A stretch of DNA of 64,000 nucleotides from the NCBI GenBank assembly GCA_944376845.1, contig CALWDZ010000002.1, forward strand, positions 1 through 64,000, read 5' to 3'. The notes beneath the pieces are model-generated. The model did no database searches, was not told where the DNA came from, and was given only the letters and a program-made list of their open reading frames with translations. Made by a program: the position numbers and the translations under genes. The DNA is from an uncultured Clostridia bacterium. Lineage in GTDB: Bacteria > Bacillota > Clostridia > Christensenellales > UBA1242. This document shows, one piece after another, positions 28,353 to 37,403 of this stretch (its first letter is position 1; every line of letters begins with the position of its first letter).

Positions 28353-29381
28353 ATGAATGATTTTTTAACTGAACGAAATCGAAAATGTCAAACAGGTATA
28401 AGCAAAAGTTTGCAAAAACTTCCAGATTATTGCTTAAATTTTTTCTTGTCTATTGAAAATTACACTTCACCTTTAACTAGATTAAATTACAGTAAGGACC
28501 TTGAAATTTTTTTCGATTACTTAGCAAAAAATATATTTCATAAAGATGCAACAAATATCACCTTTTCAGATCTTGAATCATTAAAAACACGTGATATTGA
28601 AATGTTTTTAAGTTATCTTACATACTATGATTATAACGGAAAAACATATCATAATGGCGAAAAAGGAAAAGCAAGAAAAATTGCTTCAATTAAAAGTTTT
28701 TTTAAGTACAACTTCAAAAATGACAATATAAAATATGATGTTGCTTCTAAAGTTGATACACCAAAAATTCATTGCAAAGAAATTATTAGGCTTGAAGTTG
28801 ATGAAGTTGCAAAACTAATAAATGAAGCGGATAGTCCTGACCATATGACAAAACGCCAGCAAGCATATAATAAACATACACGCACGCGTGATGTCGCAAT
28901 TCTAAGTTTATTCCTTGCAACAGGCATAAGAGTCAGTGAATGTGTTGGCATCAATTTAGACGATGTAGATTTTGAAAATAACTCTTTTAAAGTTACTAGA
29001 AAAGGCGGAAATCAAGTAATTTTATACTTTTCAGATGAAGTGAAGGAAGCACTTTTGAATTGGATTGAGGATAGAACGATTTGGCTTAAAGATAGTAAAG
29101 AAAGTGCATTATTTGTTTCTTTACAAAAAAAGCGTATAACAACACGTGCAGTGGAAAACTTAGTCAAGAAATATAGTAAAATTGCATCTCCACTTAAAAA
29201 AATCTCCCCTCACAAACTCAGAAGTACATATGGTACAAATCTTTATCGCGAAACTGGCGATATCTATGTTGTTGCAGAAGTTTTAGGTCATAAAGATGTA
29301 AATACAACTAAACGTCACTATGCCGCAATGAGCGAAGATATTAGGCGTAGTGTTGCAAATAAGGTTAAACTGAGAGATTAA
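28353..29381 (+). CDS. Tyrosine recombinase (XerC/XerD-like)
   Basis: Site-specific recombinase of 342 residues. The N-terminal SAM-like DNA-binding domain is at about 25-130. Catalytic residues are visible: Arg in ATGIRVSECVG near 194, Lys in RKGGNQ near 217, HKLR near 286, His in LGHKDVNTTKRHY near 308 and Tyr nine residues later. Without cargo genes or att sites nearby it looks like a resident chromosomal recombinase rather than an integrase. lexA follows within 75 bases under its own promoter. Confidence 0.92.
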   Translation: MNDFLTERNRKCQTGISKSLQKLPDYCLNFFLSIENYTSPLTRLNYSKDLEIFFDYLAKNIFHKDATNITFSDLESLKTRDIEMFLSYLTYYDYNGKTYHNGEKGKARKIASIKSFFKYNFKNDNIKYDVASKVDTPKIHCKEIIRLEVDEVAKLINEADSPDHMTKRQQAYNKHTRTRDVAILSLFLATGIRVSECVGINLDDVDFENNSFKVTRKGGNQVILYFSDEVKEALLNWIEDRTIWLKDSKESALFVSLQKKRITTRAVENLVKKYSKIASPLKKISPHKLRSTYGTNLYRETGDIYVVAEVLGHKDVNTTKRHYAAMSEDIRRSVANKVKLRD

Positions 29382-29387
29382 AAAATA

Positions 29388-29426
29388 GAACAAATGTTTG
29401 ACTTTTCTAGTCTTTTTTGTTATTAT
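29388..29426 (+). promoter_or_regulatory. lexA promoter with overlapping LexA operator
   Basis: TTGACT at 29398-29403 and TATTAT at 29421-29426 are 17 bases apart. GAACAAATGTTT at 29388-29399 matches the Gram-positive SOS box GAACNNNNGTTC in seven of eight fixed positions and touches the -35, so LexA would repress its own gene. Confidence 0.75.
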
Positions 29427-29454
29427 TCAATTATTGAAATATAAAGGAAGAAAT

Positions 29455-30060
29455 ATGAAAAAGTCAGAACAAAAGATGCAAGATATTTTATCGTTTATAG
29501 AAAATTATACTAAAAGTTATGGATACCCTCCAACTTATAGAGAAATATCGGTTGGTGTTAAATTAAAATCTATTAATTCTATTAAAAAGTACTTAGATAG
29601 ATTAGAAAATTTAGGATATATATCTAGAAAAAATTTCAAAAGTAGAAGCATTGAACTTGTAAAACAAAAACAAGAGACTGTGAATTTCCCTATCTTAGGT
29701 CGAGTTGCTGCTGGTCAACCAATTTTTGCAGAGCAAAATATTGAAGATTATCTTACTATTTCAAAAGTATTAATTGGAAATTTGGACGAAACTGCCCTAT
29801 TTGCCCTAAGAGTTGATGGAGATAGCATGATTGAGGCAGGAATAAACAATGGTGATTTAGCAATAGTGCATCATCAAAATTCTGTGGAAAATGGAGAAAT
29901 TGCCGTCGCGATGGTAGAAGATAGAGCGACTGTAAAATATTTCTTTAAAGAAAAAGATAAAATCATACTACAACCTGCCAATGTATTATATAAACCTATA
30001 GAAAGCAAGAATAATATTACTATTGTTGGTAAAGTTGTTGCCATACTTAGAAAAATATAA
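29455..30060 (+). CDS. lexA: SOS repressor LexA
   Basis: Represses DNA-damage genes and cleaves itself when stimulated by RecA filaments. The N-terminal winged helix includes YGYPPTYREISVGVKLKS (about 20-40). The cleavage bond is Ala-Gly in GRVAAGQP, the catalytic serine is in GDSMIEAGI and the lysine in ATVKYFF. The ATG at 29455 is chosen because AAGGAAG precedes it and it gives the standard 201 residues; upstream in-frame codons overlap the promoter. Confidence 0.97.
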   Translation: MKKSEQKMQDILSFIENYTKSYGYPPTYREISVGVKLKSINSIKKYLDRLENLGYISRKNFKSRSIELVKQKQETVNFPILGRVAAGQPIFAEQNIEDYLTISKVLIGNLDETALFALRVDGDSMIEAGINNGDLAIVHHQNSVENGEIAVAMVEDRATVKYFFKEKDKIILQPANVLYKPIESKNNITIVGKVVAILRKI

Positions 30061-30117
30061 AAATATCTGAAAATCACTTTAATATAAAAGTAAAATATTA
30101 TATAATGGTTATGGTTT

Positions 30118-30193
30118 GCTGATATGGCTCAGTCGGTAGAGCAATTGATTCGTAATCAATAGGTCGCCGGTTCGAATCCGGCTATCAGCTCCA
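30118..30193 (+). tRNA. tRNA-Thr (CGT)
   Basis: 76 nt with an encoded CCA. Acceptor GCTGATA/TATCAGC is perfect and the anticodon loop TTCGTAA reads ACG. A TATAAT at 30101-30106 is its likely -10, with a poor -35. It complements the TGT isoacceptor in the operon at 10077. Confidence 0.97.
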
Positions 30194-30260
30194 GTGAATT
30201 TTGTTCGCTCTAAAGCCTATCAGTGCTTCACGTTCGCTCAAAAATTTACTTGCATTTATA

Positions 30261-30301
30261 AAATAAGCAGTTGATCTGAATATTTCAACTGCTTATTTAA
30301 T
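30261..30301. terminator. Bidirectional terminator between tRNA-Thr and the SDR gene
   Basis: AAATAAGCAGTTGA at 30261-30274 pairs with TCAACTGCTTATTT at 30285-30298, followed by AATTTT. The complementary strand serves the convergent gene ending at 30303. Between the tRNA and this hairpin I see nothing else. Confidence 0.8.
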
Positions 30302-30302
30302 T

Positions 30303-31034
30303 TTATAAAAGCAAACCCCCATCAATTACTATACTCTGTCCAGTTATATAGTCACCTGTTTTATTCGCTAAAAATAATGCCAATTCGCCTATCTCTTCGC
30401 CTTTTAACATTCGTTTTTGTGGAATACTTTCCACTAGTTCTTCTAATTCTTTCTCTGATAGATTTTTATTCATATCAGTATCAACAACACCAGGACAGAT
30501 ACAATTTGCTGTTATGTTATTGTAGGCATATTCTTTTGCAATGGAGCGAGTAAACCCAATAATTCCTGCTTTTGACGCAGAATAAACAGATTCACATGAT
30601 GCACCTTCACTGCCCCATATTGACGAAATATTGATAATTTTACCTCCGCCATTTTTAAGTATATAAGGAAGTGCAAACTTTGTAACATTTATAGTGCCTT
30701 TTAAATTAGTATCAATAATGCTGTCAATTTCATTCATGTCCTCATCAATCAAAAGTGCCTTATGTGCAATACCAGCATTATTGATAAGCACATCTATATG
30801 TCCAAAACAATATATACAATATTTTAACATATCTTTTATATCTTCAATATTTGTTACATCCACCTTAGAAATAATTGCTCTTCCGCCAAATTTTATTATT
30901 TCTTCGCAAAGTTTTTGAGCGTCTTCTTTTGATTTATTATAACATATAACTACGGAATAACCATTCTTAGCAAAAACTTTTGCAATATCTTTACCTATTC
31001 CCCTTGATGAGCCTGTAATTAAAGCAACTTTCAT
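30303..31034 (-). CDS. Short-chain dehydrogenase/reductase (FabG-like)
   Basis: NAD(P)-dependent oxidoreductase of 243 residues with the Rossmann motif TGSSRGIG at 7-14, NNAG near 85, the catalytic serine in ISSIWGS and the YSASK motif near 150. The C-terminus reads GQSIVIDGG, typical of FabG-like enzymes. It is a single gene with ribosome site TAGGAG, not in a fatty-acid cluster, so 3-oxoacyl-ACP reductase function is possible but not shown. Confidence 0.9.
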   Translation of the reverse strand: MKVALITGSSRGIGKDIAKVFAKNGYSVVICYNKSKEDAQKLCEEIIKFGGRAIISKVDVTNIEDIKDMLKYCIYCFGHIDVLINNAGIAHKALLIDEDMNEIDSIIDTNLKGTINVTKFALPYILKNGGGKIINISSIWGSEGASCESVYSASKAGIIGFTRSIAKEYAYNNITANCICPGVVDTDMNKNLSEKELEELVESIPQKRMLKGEEIGELALFLANKTGDYITGQSIVIDGGLLL

Positions 31035-31094
31035 ATTTTTCTCCTATTAAAATATATAAAATTTATCTATAAGAAGCAAGTATTTTTTTATAAC

Positions 31095-31123
31095 TTGACT
31101 TTTTTTTATAAAAAATGTATCTT
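31095..31123 (+). promoter_or_regulatory. Promoter of the small membrane protein gene
   Basis: TTGACT at 31095-31100 and TATCTT at 31118-31123, 17 bases apart, lead to AAGGAG just before the start at 31143. Confidence 0.6.
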
Positions 31124-31142
31124 AGTAAAAAAGGAGCGTTAA

Positions 31143-31721
31143 ATGGATAATAAACAAAAGAGAATTATGTTATCGCTTATTTATAAAACAATGCTTATAA
31201 TAAGCATAATTTGCATGCTTGTATCAATATTCTTGTGTGCAAAAAAATTATATCAAAATGATGCTTTCTCTGTAATGTGGTTAGATATAACCTTGATAAG
31301 CCTTGCTTGTATTTTAATAATTTTAAGTTTATGCGATATTATTACAACTAAAAAACTTGATGGTAAATTCGCTTTGGCAAAATGTTATTATATGGTAATC
31401 TTACTAACTTTTATAGCAACAATTTGTCTTGGAATTTATGTATGGATGTCTGAAATTAACTTCGTTGATTATTTATCATATATATTACCTATCGGATTGA
31501 TTTTAGGCGTAGAAATCTTTCAAATAATATGCTTTATTATTGGAATGAAATTAACTGGTCTTAATAGAAAAACCAGTATAGTTATTGACTCTTCATCTCC
31601 TGCTCCAAATATAGATGATGAAATAGAGTTAAAGAAAAAACTTGATAATTTAAATAGAAAACTCGAAATCAAAAAATTACAAGACCAAATAGATGATGTC
31701 GAGAAAAAATTAGATGAGTAG
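31143..31721 (+). CDS. Small membrane protein with a C-terminal coiled coil, function unknown
   Basis: 192 residues with four hydrophobic helices (about 12-30, 44-64, 80-102 and 113-135). A hydrophilic linker rich in Ser and Pro and a charged coiled coil (about 160-192, with LKKKLDNLNRKLEIKKLQ) follow. I do not recognise a family. It stands alone with its own promoter and ribosome site; the next gene on the other strand ends nine bases away. Confidence 0.75.
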   Translation: MDNKQKRIMLSLIYKTMLIISIICMLVSIFLCAKKLYQNDAFSVMWLDITLISLACILIILSLCDIITTKKLDGKFALAKCYYMVILLTFIATICLGIYVWMSEINFVDYLSYILPIGLILGVEIFQIICFIIGMKLTGLNRKTSIVIDSSSPAPNIDDEIELKKKLDNLNRKLEIKKLQDQIDDVEKKLDE

Positions 31722-31729
31722 TATTGAGT

Positions 31730-32272
31730 TCATATTATGAACTCTTTTATTTCTGCATTAGAGTAAGATATAAATGATTTTTTATCATTCAAATCTAACT
31801 TAGTACCGGTTAAAATATGTGTAATAAAACTCGCAACCCTTTCATGAGTGACAACTAAAACATTATCATATTTACACTCATGCTTTAAAAAATCAACAAA
31901 TTGTTTTGCTCTATCAAAAACTTGTTGATAACTTTCCATTTTGCAACTAGCATCGGTGCTATTAAACAAAACCTTTTCTTCTTCTGATAAATCTTTAAAA
32001 TATTTGCCAGCAAATATTCCTCTATCAATCTCAATAAGTAAATCGTTTTTTATAATTTTAACATTATGATATTTATTCATTATGTTTGCGGTTTGCATTG
32101 TCCTCATAAGTGGTGAAGCATAAATAATATCAAATTTTACACCACTGTAGTCTTTTGCCTTTTCTTCAACCTGTTTTTTCCCAGTTGAACTTAATCTATT
32201 ATGTGAGTGACCTTGAGACCTTCCATTTTCATTCCAAACCGTCAATCCATGTCTCATTAAATATAACTTCAT
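31730..32272 (-). CDS. Histidine phosphatase family protein
   Basis: 180 residues with the phosphoglycerate-mutase-like signature LMRHGLTVWN at 4-13, where His8 would be phosphorylated. A second conserved region is YASPLMRTMQTA near 55, and the catalytic histidine is in VVTHERVAS near 142. Substrate unknown; such proteins act on sugar phosphates or nucleotides. It follows the S1-domain gene by ten bases and ends the cluster running down from the site-2 protease. Confidence 0.9.
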   Translation of the reverse strand: MKLYLMRHGLTVWNENGRSQGHSHNRLSSTGKKQVEEKAKDYSGVKFDIIYASPLMRTMQTANIMNKYHNVKIIKNDLLIEIDRGIFAGKYFKDLSEEEKVLFNSTDASCKMESYQQVFDRAKQFVDFLKHECKYDNVLVVTHERVASFITHILTGTKLDLNDKKSFISYSNAEIKEFII

Positions 32273-32282
32273 AATGTTTACC

Positions 32283-33320
32283 TTAATTGTTATATAGTTT
32301 AAAACTTATACGGTCTTTCTCTATGTCGATTTGTTTGATTTCGACTTCAATTTTTTGTCCTAATTTCACAATTTCATATATTCTTTTATCATTTGACGAT
32401 GTTGCATCAGAAACGTGCAGTAAACCAGAAATGTCAACATCATTTAGTTTTACTATTGCACCAAAAGCCAAAATTTTTACAACCGTTCCGGTATATATAT
32501 CTCCTACTTTAAGTTTTTTTAGTAATGTTTTTCTTGGATTTTCAGATAATTGTTTTAATCCCAAGGAGACGCGTTTATTAAGTTTGTCGATTTTTATTAC
32601 TCTAAACTTGTATGTTTGACCAACTTTTAAATAATCTTCAACATTTTCAACTCTTTCGTATGCAATATCCGATATATGAATAAAGCACGATATTCCATCT
32701 ACATTAACAAATGCACCATAAGGCATTATTTTTTCAACAGTGCCATCAACAACTTTATTTATAAATATACTGCTCCAAAATTGATTTTCAAGTGATTCTT
32801 GTAACTGTTCTTTTAACATCTTAACAGAACATACAATTTGTTTGTCATCACGATTAATTTCTGTTACAATACCCGTCAATTGTTTATTTAAATAATAACC
32901 TAAATGTCTTGGTCTAATGTCTATTTCATAATGTGGAACAATCAAATCATAAACGCCTAGTTTTGAAACCAAGTCTCCGTCCTTTATTGCGGTTACGTAA
33001 AAAGACACTTGAGATCCAAATCTCAGTTTCTCAGCGGTTGTAGACCCTATGATTATTTGGTCTGCAATTTTTTTAGAAACACAAATCATCCCTTCTTCAG
33101 TTTTCTTTCCTAAAATTGCGACTTTAAATCTGTCGCCAACTTTCACCGCATCAAAATTTTCAAAATCATTTTTATCAATGAAAGCATCACTTTTGCCGCC
33201 AATATTAAAAATCACACCATCATTGCGTTTTAAAACAACAACACCATCATAAATGTCATCTTTTTTGTATCTAGCAAATGTTTTATCTATTTCGCTTAAA
33301 CTAAACTTAACTTCTTCCAT
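32283..33320 (-). CDS. S1-domain RNA-binding protein (RpsA/YpfD-like)
   Basis: 345 residues made of four S1 OB-fold repeats, at about 18-80, 95-160, 188-255 and 272-340. Repeats three and four keep the best consensus (VVDGTVEKIMPYGAFVNV and VGDIYTGTVVKILAFGAIV). In Clostridia such proteins are encoded beside cmk and plsC, as here, and are called ribosomal protein S1 homologues. Whether it binds ribosomes is unproven. The ispH gene that often sits in this cluster is missing. Confidence 0.9.
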   Translation of the reverse strand: MEEVKFSLSEIDKTFARYKKDDIYDGVVVLKRNDGVIFNIGGKSDAFIDKNDFENFDAVKVGDRFKVAILGKKTEEGMICVSKKIADQIIIGSTTAEKLRFGSQVSFYVTAIKDGDLVSKLGVYDLIVPHYEIDIRPRHLGYYLNKQLTGIVTEINRDDKQIVCSVKMLKEQLQESLENQFWSSIFINKVVDGTVEKIMPYGAFVNVDGISCFIHISDIAYERVENVEDYLKVGQTYKFRVIKIDKLNKRVSLGLKQLSENPRKTLLKKLKVGDIYTGTVVKILAFGAIVKLNDVDISGLLHVSDATSSNDKRIYEIVKLGQKIEVEIKQIDIEKDRISFKLYNN

Positions 33321-33378
33321 TGTTTCTCCTAATTATAATTTAGCAGTATTAAAAAATAAAGTCTACTAAATAATGTTA

Positions 33379-33951
33379 TTATTTTTTCTTCAATGTTCGT
33401 TCTCTAAGTAATAAAAGTTGTTGTTCTATTATTTTTGAACTTTGCTCTAAATCGCTTTTATTAAGCGTAAAAGACTCACCAACATAAATTGTATTTAAAC
33501 AAAATGGTCGAGGGTTTTTCTTAATCCATATAGGTACAATTGGGGCATCACCTTTTATTGCAAAAAGCCCGGCACCCTCTTTTATTTCGCCTAATACATT
33601 ATTTGTTTTATTCCTTGTGCCCTCTGGGAAAATAGTTAAAATTTTACCCTTTTTTAGTACTGTAAGACTTTGTTTTATTGTTGAAAGGTCTACTTTTTCT
33701 CTATCTATCGGGATTGTTTTCATTCCTTTTAATATTGCTGAAAGCAATTTGTTTTTATATAGTTCTTTTTTGGCGATAACATGTTGTTCTCTCCAAAACA
33801 TATTTACCATAATCAAAGGGTCAATATTACTTCTATGATTAACCACAAACACGCATTTCCCTTTTGGTATTTTAGCAAATTTTTTAACTCTAGTTGGATA
33901 TAAAATACAAAAAGGAATATATGCTATAATTTTTAAAAACCAATAAAACAT
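33379..33951 (-). CDS. plsC: 1-acyl-sn-glycerol-3-phosphate acyltransferase
   Basis: Makes phosphatidic acid from lysophosphatidic acid and acyl donor at the membrane. The catalytic HX4D motif is VNHRSNIDP near residue 37 and the substrate motif FPEGTRNK near 109. It is 190 residues, with a hydrophobic N-terminus. Two bases separate it from cmk. Confidence 0.94.
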   Translation of the reverse strand: MFYWFLKIIAYIPFCILYPTRVKKFAKIPKGKCVFVVNHRSNIDPLIMVNMFWREQHVIAKKELYKNKLLSAILKGMKTIPIDREKVDLSTIKQSLTVLKKGKILTIFPEGTRNKTNNVLGEIKEGAGLFAIKGDAPIVPIWIKKNPRPFCLNTIYVGESFTLNKSDLEQSSKIIEQQLLLLRERTLKKK

Positions 33952-33953
33952 TA

Positions 33954-34607
33954 TTATCTCCTAATGCAACTTAATATCTTATCCAAACTCTCACTAATTG
34001 TATCTTTTGAAGTGTCAATTACTATTGCATCATCTGCCTTTTTAAGTGGACTAATCTTGCGATGGCTATCTTCATAATCACGAACTTTCAAATCTTCTTT
34101 AACTTGATTTAAAGTGATATTTGTATCTTTTTCTTTTAAGGTTGTATATCTACGCAAAGCACGGGTATCTAGATCCGCCTTTATATAAAACTTATATTTG
34201 GCATTTGGAAAAACTTCTGTTCCAATATCTCTTCCTTCCACTACCAAATCGTATTTTTCTGCAAACTTATGTTGAATATCTTTAACTTTTTCACGAACTG
34301 AATTTAGTTTTGAATATTCTGAAGCCAAATGACTTATCTCAGGTAATGCAAGAAATTCCGAACTATCTTTGCCTTCAACATAAACAATTTGTTTACCATC
34401 TTTAAACTCTACATCAATTTCACAAATCTCAAGCATTTTAGAAATTTTAGATTCATCATTTATGTCAACTTTATTAGCATTCAAATAATATGCAATTGCA
34501 CGAAATATCATACCAGTATTTAAAAAATGTATATTTAACTTTTGTGCCGTCAACACCGCCAAAGTTGATTTCCCTGAACACGCAGGACCATCTATTGCTA
34601 TTATCAT
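33954..34607 (-). CDS. cmk: Cytidylate kinase
   Basis: Phosphorylates CMP and dCMP. The P-loop GPACSGKST is at 6-14, and the CMP-binding region has VVEGRDIGTEVFPNA near 123 and RALRRYT. Length 217 is normal. It overlaps rluB by four bases and precedes plsC, the usual rluB-cmk-plsC order of Clostridia. Confidence 0.96.
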   Translation of the reverse strand: MIIAIDGPACSGKSTLAVLTAQKLNIHFLNTGMIFRAIAYYLNANKVDINDESKISKMLEICEIDVEFKDGKQIVYVEGKDSSEFLALPEISHLASEYSKLNSVREKVKDIQHKFAEKYDLVVEGRDIGTEVFPNAKYKFYIKADLDTRALRRYTTLKEKDTNITLNQVKEDLKVRDYEDSHRKISPLKKADDAIVIDTSKDTISESLDKILSCIRR

Positions 34608-35320
34608 ATTTCCTCCAAATTACTTAATAACCATGAAAGTTCATAATCATTCAATTTTTTATGTTTGCCTCGAGCAAGTCCTCCAAGATTTATCTCACCT
34701 ATTCTAACTCTTTTTAAAAGTATAATGTTTTTCCCAATACAATCAAACATTCGTCTGATTTGTCTATTTTTACCTTCATGAATAATCACACTAAGTTTTG
34801 TTTGATTTATATTTTCATCAATAACATTAACTTTTGCTTTTGGTAGTCTTACACCATTTTCAACAACGCCATTTCTAAGTACTGCCAACTCACTTTCAAG
34901 AATTTTACCATCAATTTTCACAATGTATTCTTTTTCAATTTCCTTCCTTGGGTGTGAGATTTTTTGTGCAACATCTCCATCATTAGTAAGAATTATCAAA
35001 CCTTCAGTTTCATAATCTAATCTACCTATGGAAAATAAACGAATATCACTTTTTACCAAGTCATAAATCGTTTTTCTTCCCGTTCCGTCATCGCGACTAC
35101 AAAGGTAACCTTTTGGTTTATTTAATTTATAATAGACATAATTAGAAGGCAGGGATAATACCTTGCCTTCTAGTTCAACCTTATCTTTTTTTACATCAAT
35201 ATTGGTTGCAAGTGATGAAATAATTTGTCCATTCACTTTGACCTTTCCATTTTTTACATATTCTTCACTTTTGCGTCTTGATGCAACTCCGCAGAGTGCA
35301 ATATATTTGTTAATTCTCAT
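34604..35320 (-). CDS. rluB: RsuA/RluB-family 23S rRNA pseudouridine synthase
   Basis: An S4 domain (about residues 1-60) is followed by a pseudouridine synthase domain with GRLDYETEGLIILTND, where Asp is catalytic, and GKNRQIRRMF. The start is taken as ATG at 35320, giving 238 residues, with GGTGAT upstream overlapping the stop of the preceding carboxypeptidase gene. The family also includes 16S-specific RsuA; the gene neighbourhood (scpB, dacB type, rluB) favours RluB. Confidence 0.92.
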   Translation of the reverse strand: MRINKYIALCGVASRRKSEEYVKNGKVKVNGQIISSLATNIDVKKDKVELEGKVLSLPSNYVYYKLNKPKGYLCSRDDGTGRKTIYDLVKSDIRLFSIGRLDYETEGLIILTNDGDVAQKISHPRKEIEKEYIVKIDGKILESELAVLRNGVVENGVRLPKAKVNVIDENINQTKLSVIIHEGKNRQIRRMFDCIGKNIILLKRVRIGEINLGGLARGKHKKLNDYELSWLLSNLEEI

Positions 35321-35322
35321 AA

Positions 35323-36459
35323 TCACCAATTTTCTATTATTCTTTTTATACTATCAATTAGTCTATTAGATTTTATCTCTTCCATAGTATATATTTTTTC
35401 AGAAAATAGCAAGTGATTATCCAAATATATTTTAATTTCTCCAACTATTTCTTCTTTTTCAACTGGAGCCACTAAATAATCTTTTGTTTCAATTTCTATC
35501 TTAAGTTTTTGTTCTTCTTCATTGGTTAATGGATACTTAAAACCCCTTTGAGAATAAACTTTTACCTCGGTTTTATCACTACTTTGAACAGGTATAGTTT
35601 TTATGTAATTATATGGCGGTAATATATTTGACATATGATACTTAGCAAAACATTCACTTAGCATACTCGCACTATCTTCAAACATTGGACCACAAGATAA
35701 CACTACAGAAATTAGGTGCATATTTTGACGCTCTGCACTAGTTACAAGACATCTACCAGCATCATCCGTAAACCCTGTTTTAACACCATTACAACCTTCA
35801 TATGACCAAAGTAATTTGTTTTTGTTTTTCAAATATCTATATCCATTTTCACCATTAGGAATTTTTGTATTTTTGGTTGTAACAACCTCTTCAAATAAAG
35901 GATATTTATAGCATTCTCGCGTTATCTGTGCAAGGTCATAGGCAGTTGTTTTATGCCCATCTTGGTCAAGTCCGTGTGGATTTTTGAATGTAGTATTTAG
36001 TGCTCCACATGCTTTTGCTTCTTGTGTCATTAAATTTGCAAATTCTTCAATTGATGGACTTATATATAGTGCTAATGCAGTTGCTGCATCATTTCCCGAA
36101 ACAAGCATCATTCCATATAAAAGTTCTTTTACAGTAAGTTTTTCACCTTTTTTTAAATATATTGATGTGCCTTCAACACCAATGGCTCTATCATCAATTT
36201 CTACTATATCATCAAAATTTTTACAATGCTTAAGCACTGTTAAAAATGTGGCTATTTTGGTAGTACTAGCATTTGCTCTCATAGTATGTTCATTCTTTGC
36301 CATAAGAACTCTATTTGAATTTGCTTCAATTACTACCATCGCCTGCGCACTTGTATCCGCTAACGCTTGTGGTTGTGATATAGGCACCGATAAAATAGTT
36401 AAAAAACAAAGTAGTATACAAATTAGTAAAATATACTTAAGATTATTTTTCATTTTCAT
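35323..36459 (-). CDS. D-alanyl-D-alanine carboxypeptidase (DacB/DacF type)
   Basis: Serine DD-peptidase with a signal peptide (about 1-34). Active-site motifs are STTK near residue 66, SGN near 121 and KTG near 226, followed by a C-terminal beta domain. It is 378 residues. The position, between scpB-ytfIJ and rluB, matches that of dacB of Bacillus subtilis, which trims spore cortex peptidoglycan; spmA and spmB, which accompany dacB there, are absent. A second paralogue lies at 39711. Its start overlaps the end of ytfJ by 17 bases. Confidence 0.93.
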   Translation of the reverse strand: MKMKNNLKYILLICILLCFLTILSVPISQPQALADTSAQAMVVIEANSNRVLMAKNEHTMRANASTTKIATFLTVLKHCKNFDDIVEIDDRAIGVEGTSIYLKKGEKLTVKELLYGMMLVSGNDAATALALYISPSIEEFANLMTQEAKACGALNTTFKNPHGLDQDGHKTTAYDLAQITRECYKYPLFEEVVTTKNTKIPNGENGYRYLKNKNKLLWSYEGCNGVKTGFTDDAGRCLVTSAERQNMHLISVVLSCGPMFEDSASMLSECFAKYHMSNILPPYNYIKTIPVQSSDKTEVKVYSQRGFKYPLTNEEEQKLKIEIETKDYLVAPVEKEEIVGEIKIYLDNHLLFSEKIYTMEEIKSNRLIDSIKRIIENW

Positions 36460-36823
36460 TTACCTTCTTATCAAGTTTGTTTATCAATGTGTTTGCAAGG
36501 TTCAATATAGTTTGATATGCTGTTTTATTCTCCACGTCAATAAATTTTACACCTTCATCATCTTCAATTATAAAGCCTATTGGCGAAACAGAAAGACCAC
36601 CCCCGCTTCCTCCAGCTAAAGGATATGGTAGTTTTTTATTAACTGAATTATATTGTCCTCCACCGACAACAAAGCCTACTGAAACTTTACTAACTGGAAT
36701 TATTACCTTGCCAGTGGGACTAACTATTGGATCACCTATAATTGTGTTCGTTTCTGCTAGGTTTTTTATCTTTTCTATAGAAGAATTTATAAGTTCATCA
36801 AGATAATTTTGATTGTTTTCCAT
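36443..36823 (-). CDS. ytfJ: Sporulation protein YtfJ (GerW family)
   Basis: 126 residues with the unmistakable signature GDPIVSPTGKVIIPVSKVS, VGGGQYN and a glycine-rich loop GGSGGGLSVSPIGF. GerW/YtfJ proteins are made in the forespore and needed for normal germination in Bacillus. It overlaps both the upstream DUF2953 gene (26 bases) and the downstream carboxypeptidase gene, so the three are co-translated. Confidence 0.95.
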   Translation of the reverse strand: MENNQNYLDELINSSIEKIKNLAETNTIIGDPIVSPTGKVIIPVSKVSVGFVVGGGQYNSVNKKLPYPLAGGSGGGLSVSPIGFIIEDDEGVKFIDVENKTAYQTILNLANTLINKLDKKVNENEK

Positions 36824-37367
36824 ATGCCTTACTCCTTAAACTAAATAGTGAAATTATCAAACTAAACAAAAGGTCAAATATCGTAATTGTAAAACTTACA
36901 TATGCACATATTATCATTACTGAATTCTCATAGCATGGCTCAATATTTGCACTCATTGAACAAGTTGGTTTATAATTTTTTATGTATGCAAACAAACTTT
37001 TAAAAATTATAAGAATTGTGCCGGTAGTAACCGCTGTATCTTTTGCATCAACAAGTCCAACTTTTCCCCAAAAAGCAAGTTTTCTTAATGTGGTTTTATC
37101 TTTTAGATTTTCACCTATACTTTCAACAAAGTAAATTTCTTTGATGGAAAGTTTTATTTCAATTTCCTTTTTCTTGCGTTTAGTTATTAAATAAATTTTG
37201 TTGTCTCTAACATATAACTTTACCGTTATAAGCTTTATCTTCCACAAAAAAGCACTTATAATCATCTGTTTTTTGTTTAAATCTGATGCAACCTTAATGC
37301 GTAAAGAAAGTGGAAAAACAAAAACAATAACAAAAAATAGTGGTATGAGAAAATATAAACTTTCCAT
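36798..37367 (-). CDS. ytfI: DUF2953 membrane protein (YtfI-like)
   Basis: 189 residues with a hydrophobic N-terminal helix (about 3-22) and a C-terminal hydrophobic region (about 150-175). Its pairing with ytfJ is the same as in Bacillus, where ytfI and ytfJ form a forespore operon, and this context carries most of the assignment. The molecular role is unknown. The gap of 36 bases after scpB has no clear terminator or strong ribosome site. Confidence 0.8.
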   Translation of the reverse strand: MESLYFLIPLFFVIVFVFPLSLRIKVASDLNKKQMIISAFLWKIKLITVKLYVRDNKIYLITKRKKKEIEIKLSIKEIYFVESIGENLKDKTTLRKLAFWGKVGLVDAKDTAVTTGTILIIFKSLFAYIKNYKPTCSMSANIEPCYENSVMIICAYVSFTITIFDLLFSLIISLFSLRSKAYGKQSKLS

Positions 37368-37403
37368 ATCACTATTGTTTGTTTTATTTAAAATTTTATT
37401 CTA

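Noticed and set aside
28353-30193. Integrative element made of the tyrosine recombinase and attached at tRNA-Thr
   Set aside because: The recombinase is followed by lexA, not by mobile cargo; no repeat of the tRNA 3' end was found nearby, and base composition does not change. The TTCGCTC pair after the tRNA is too short to be an att site.
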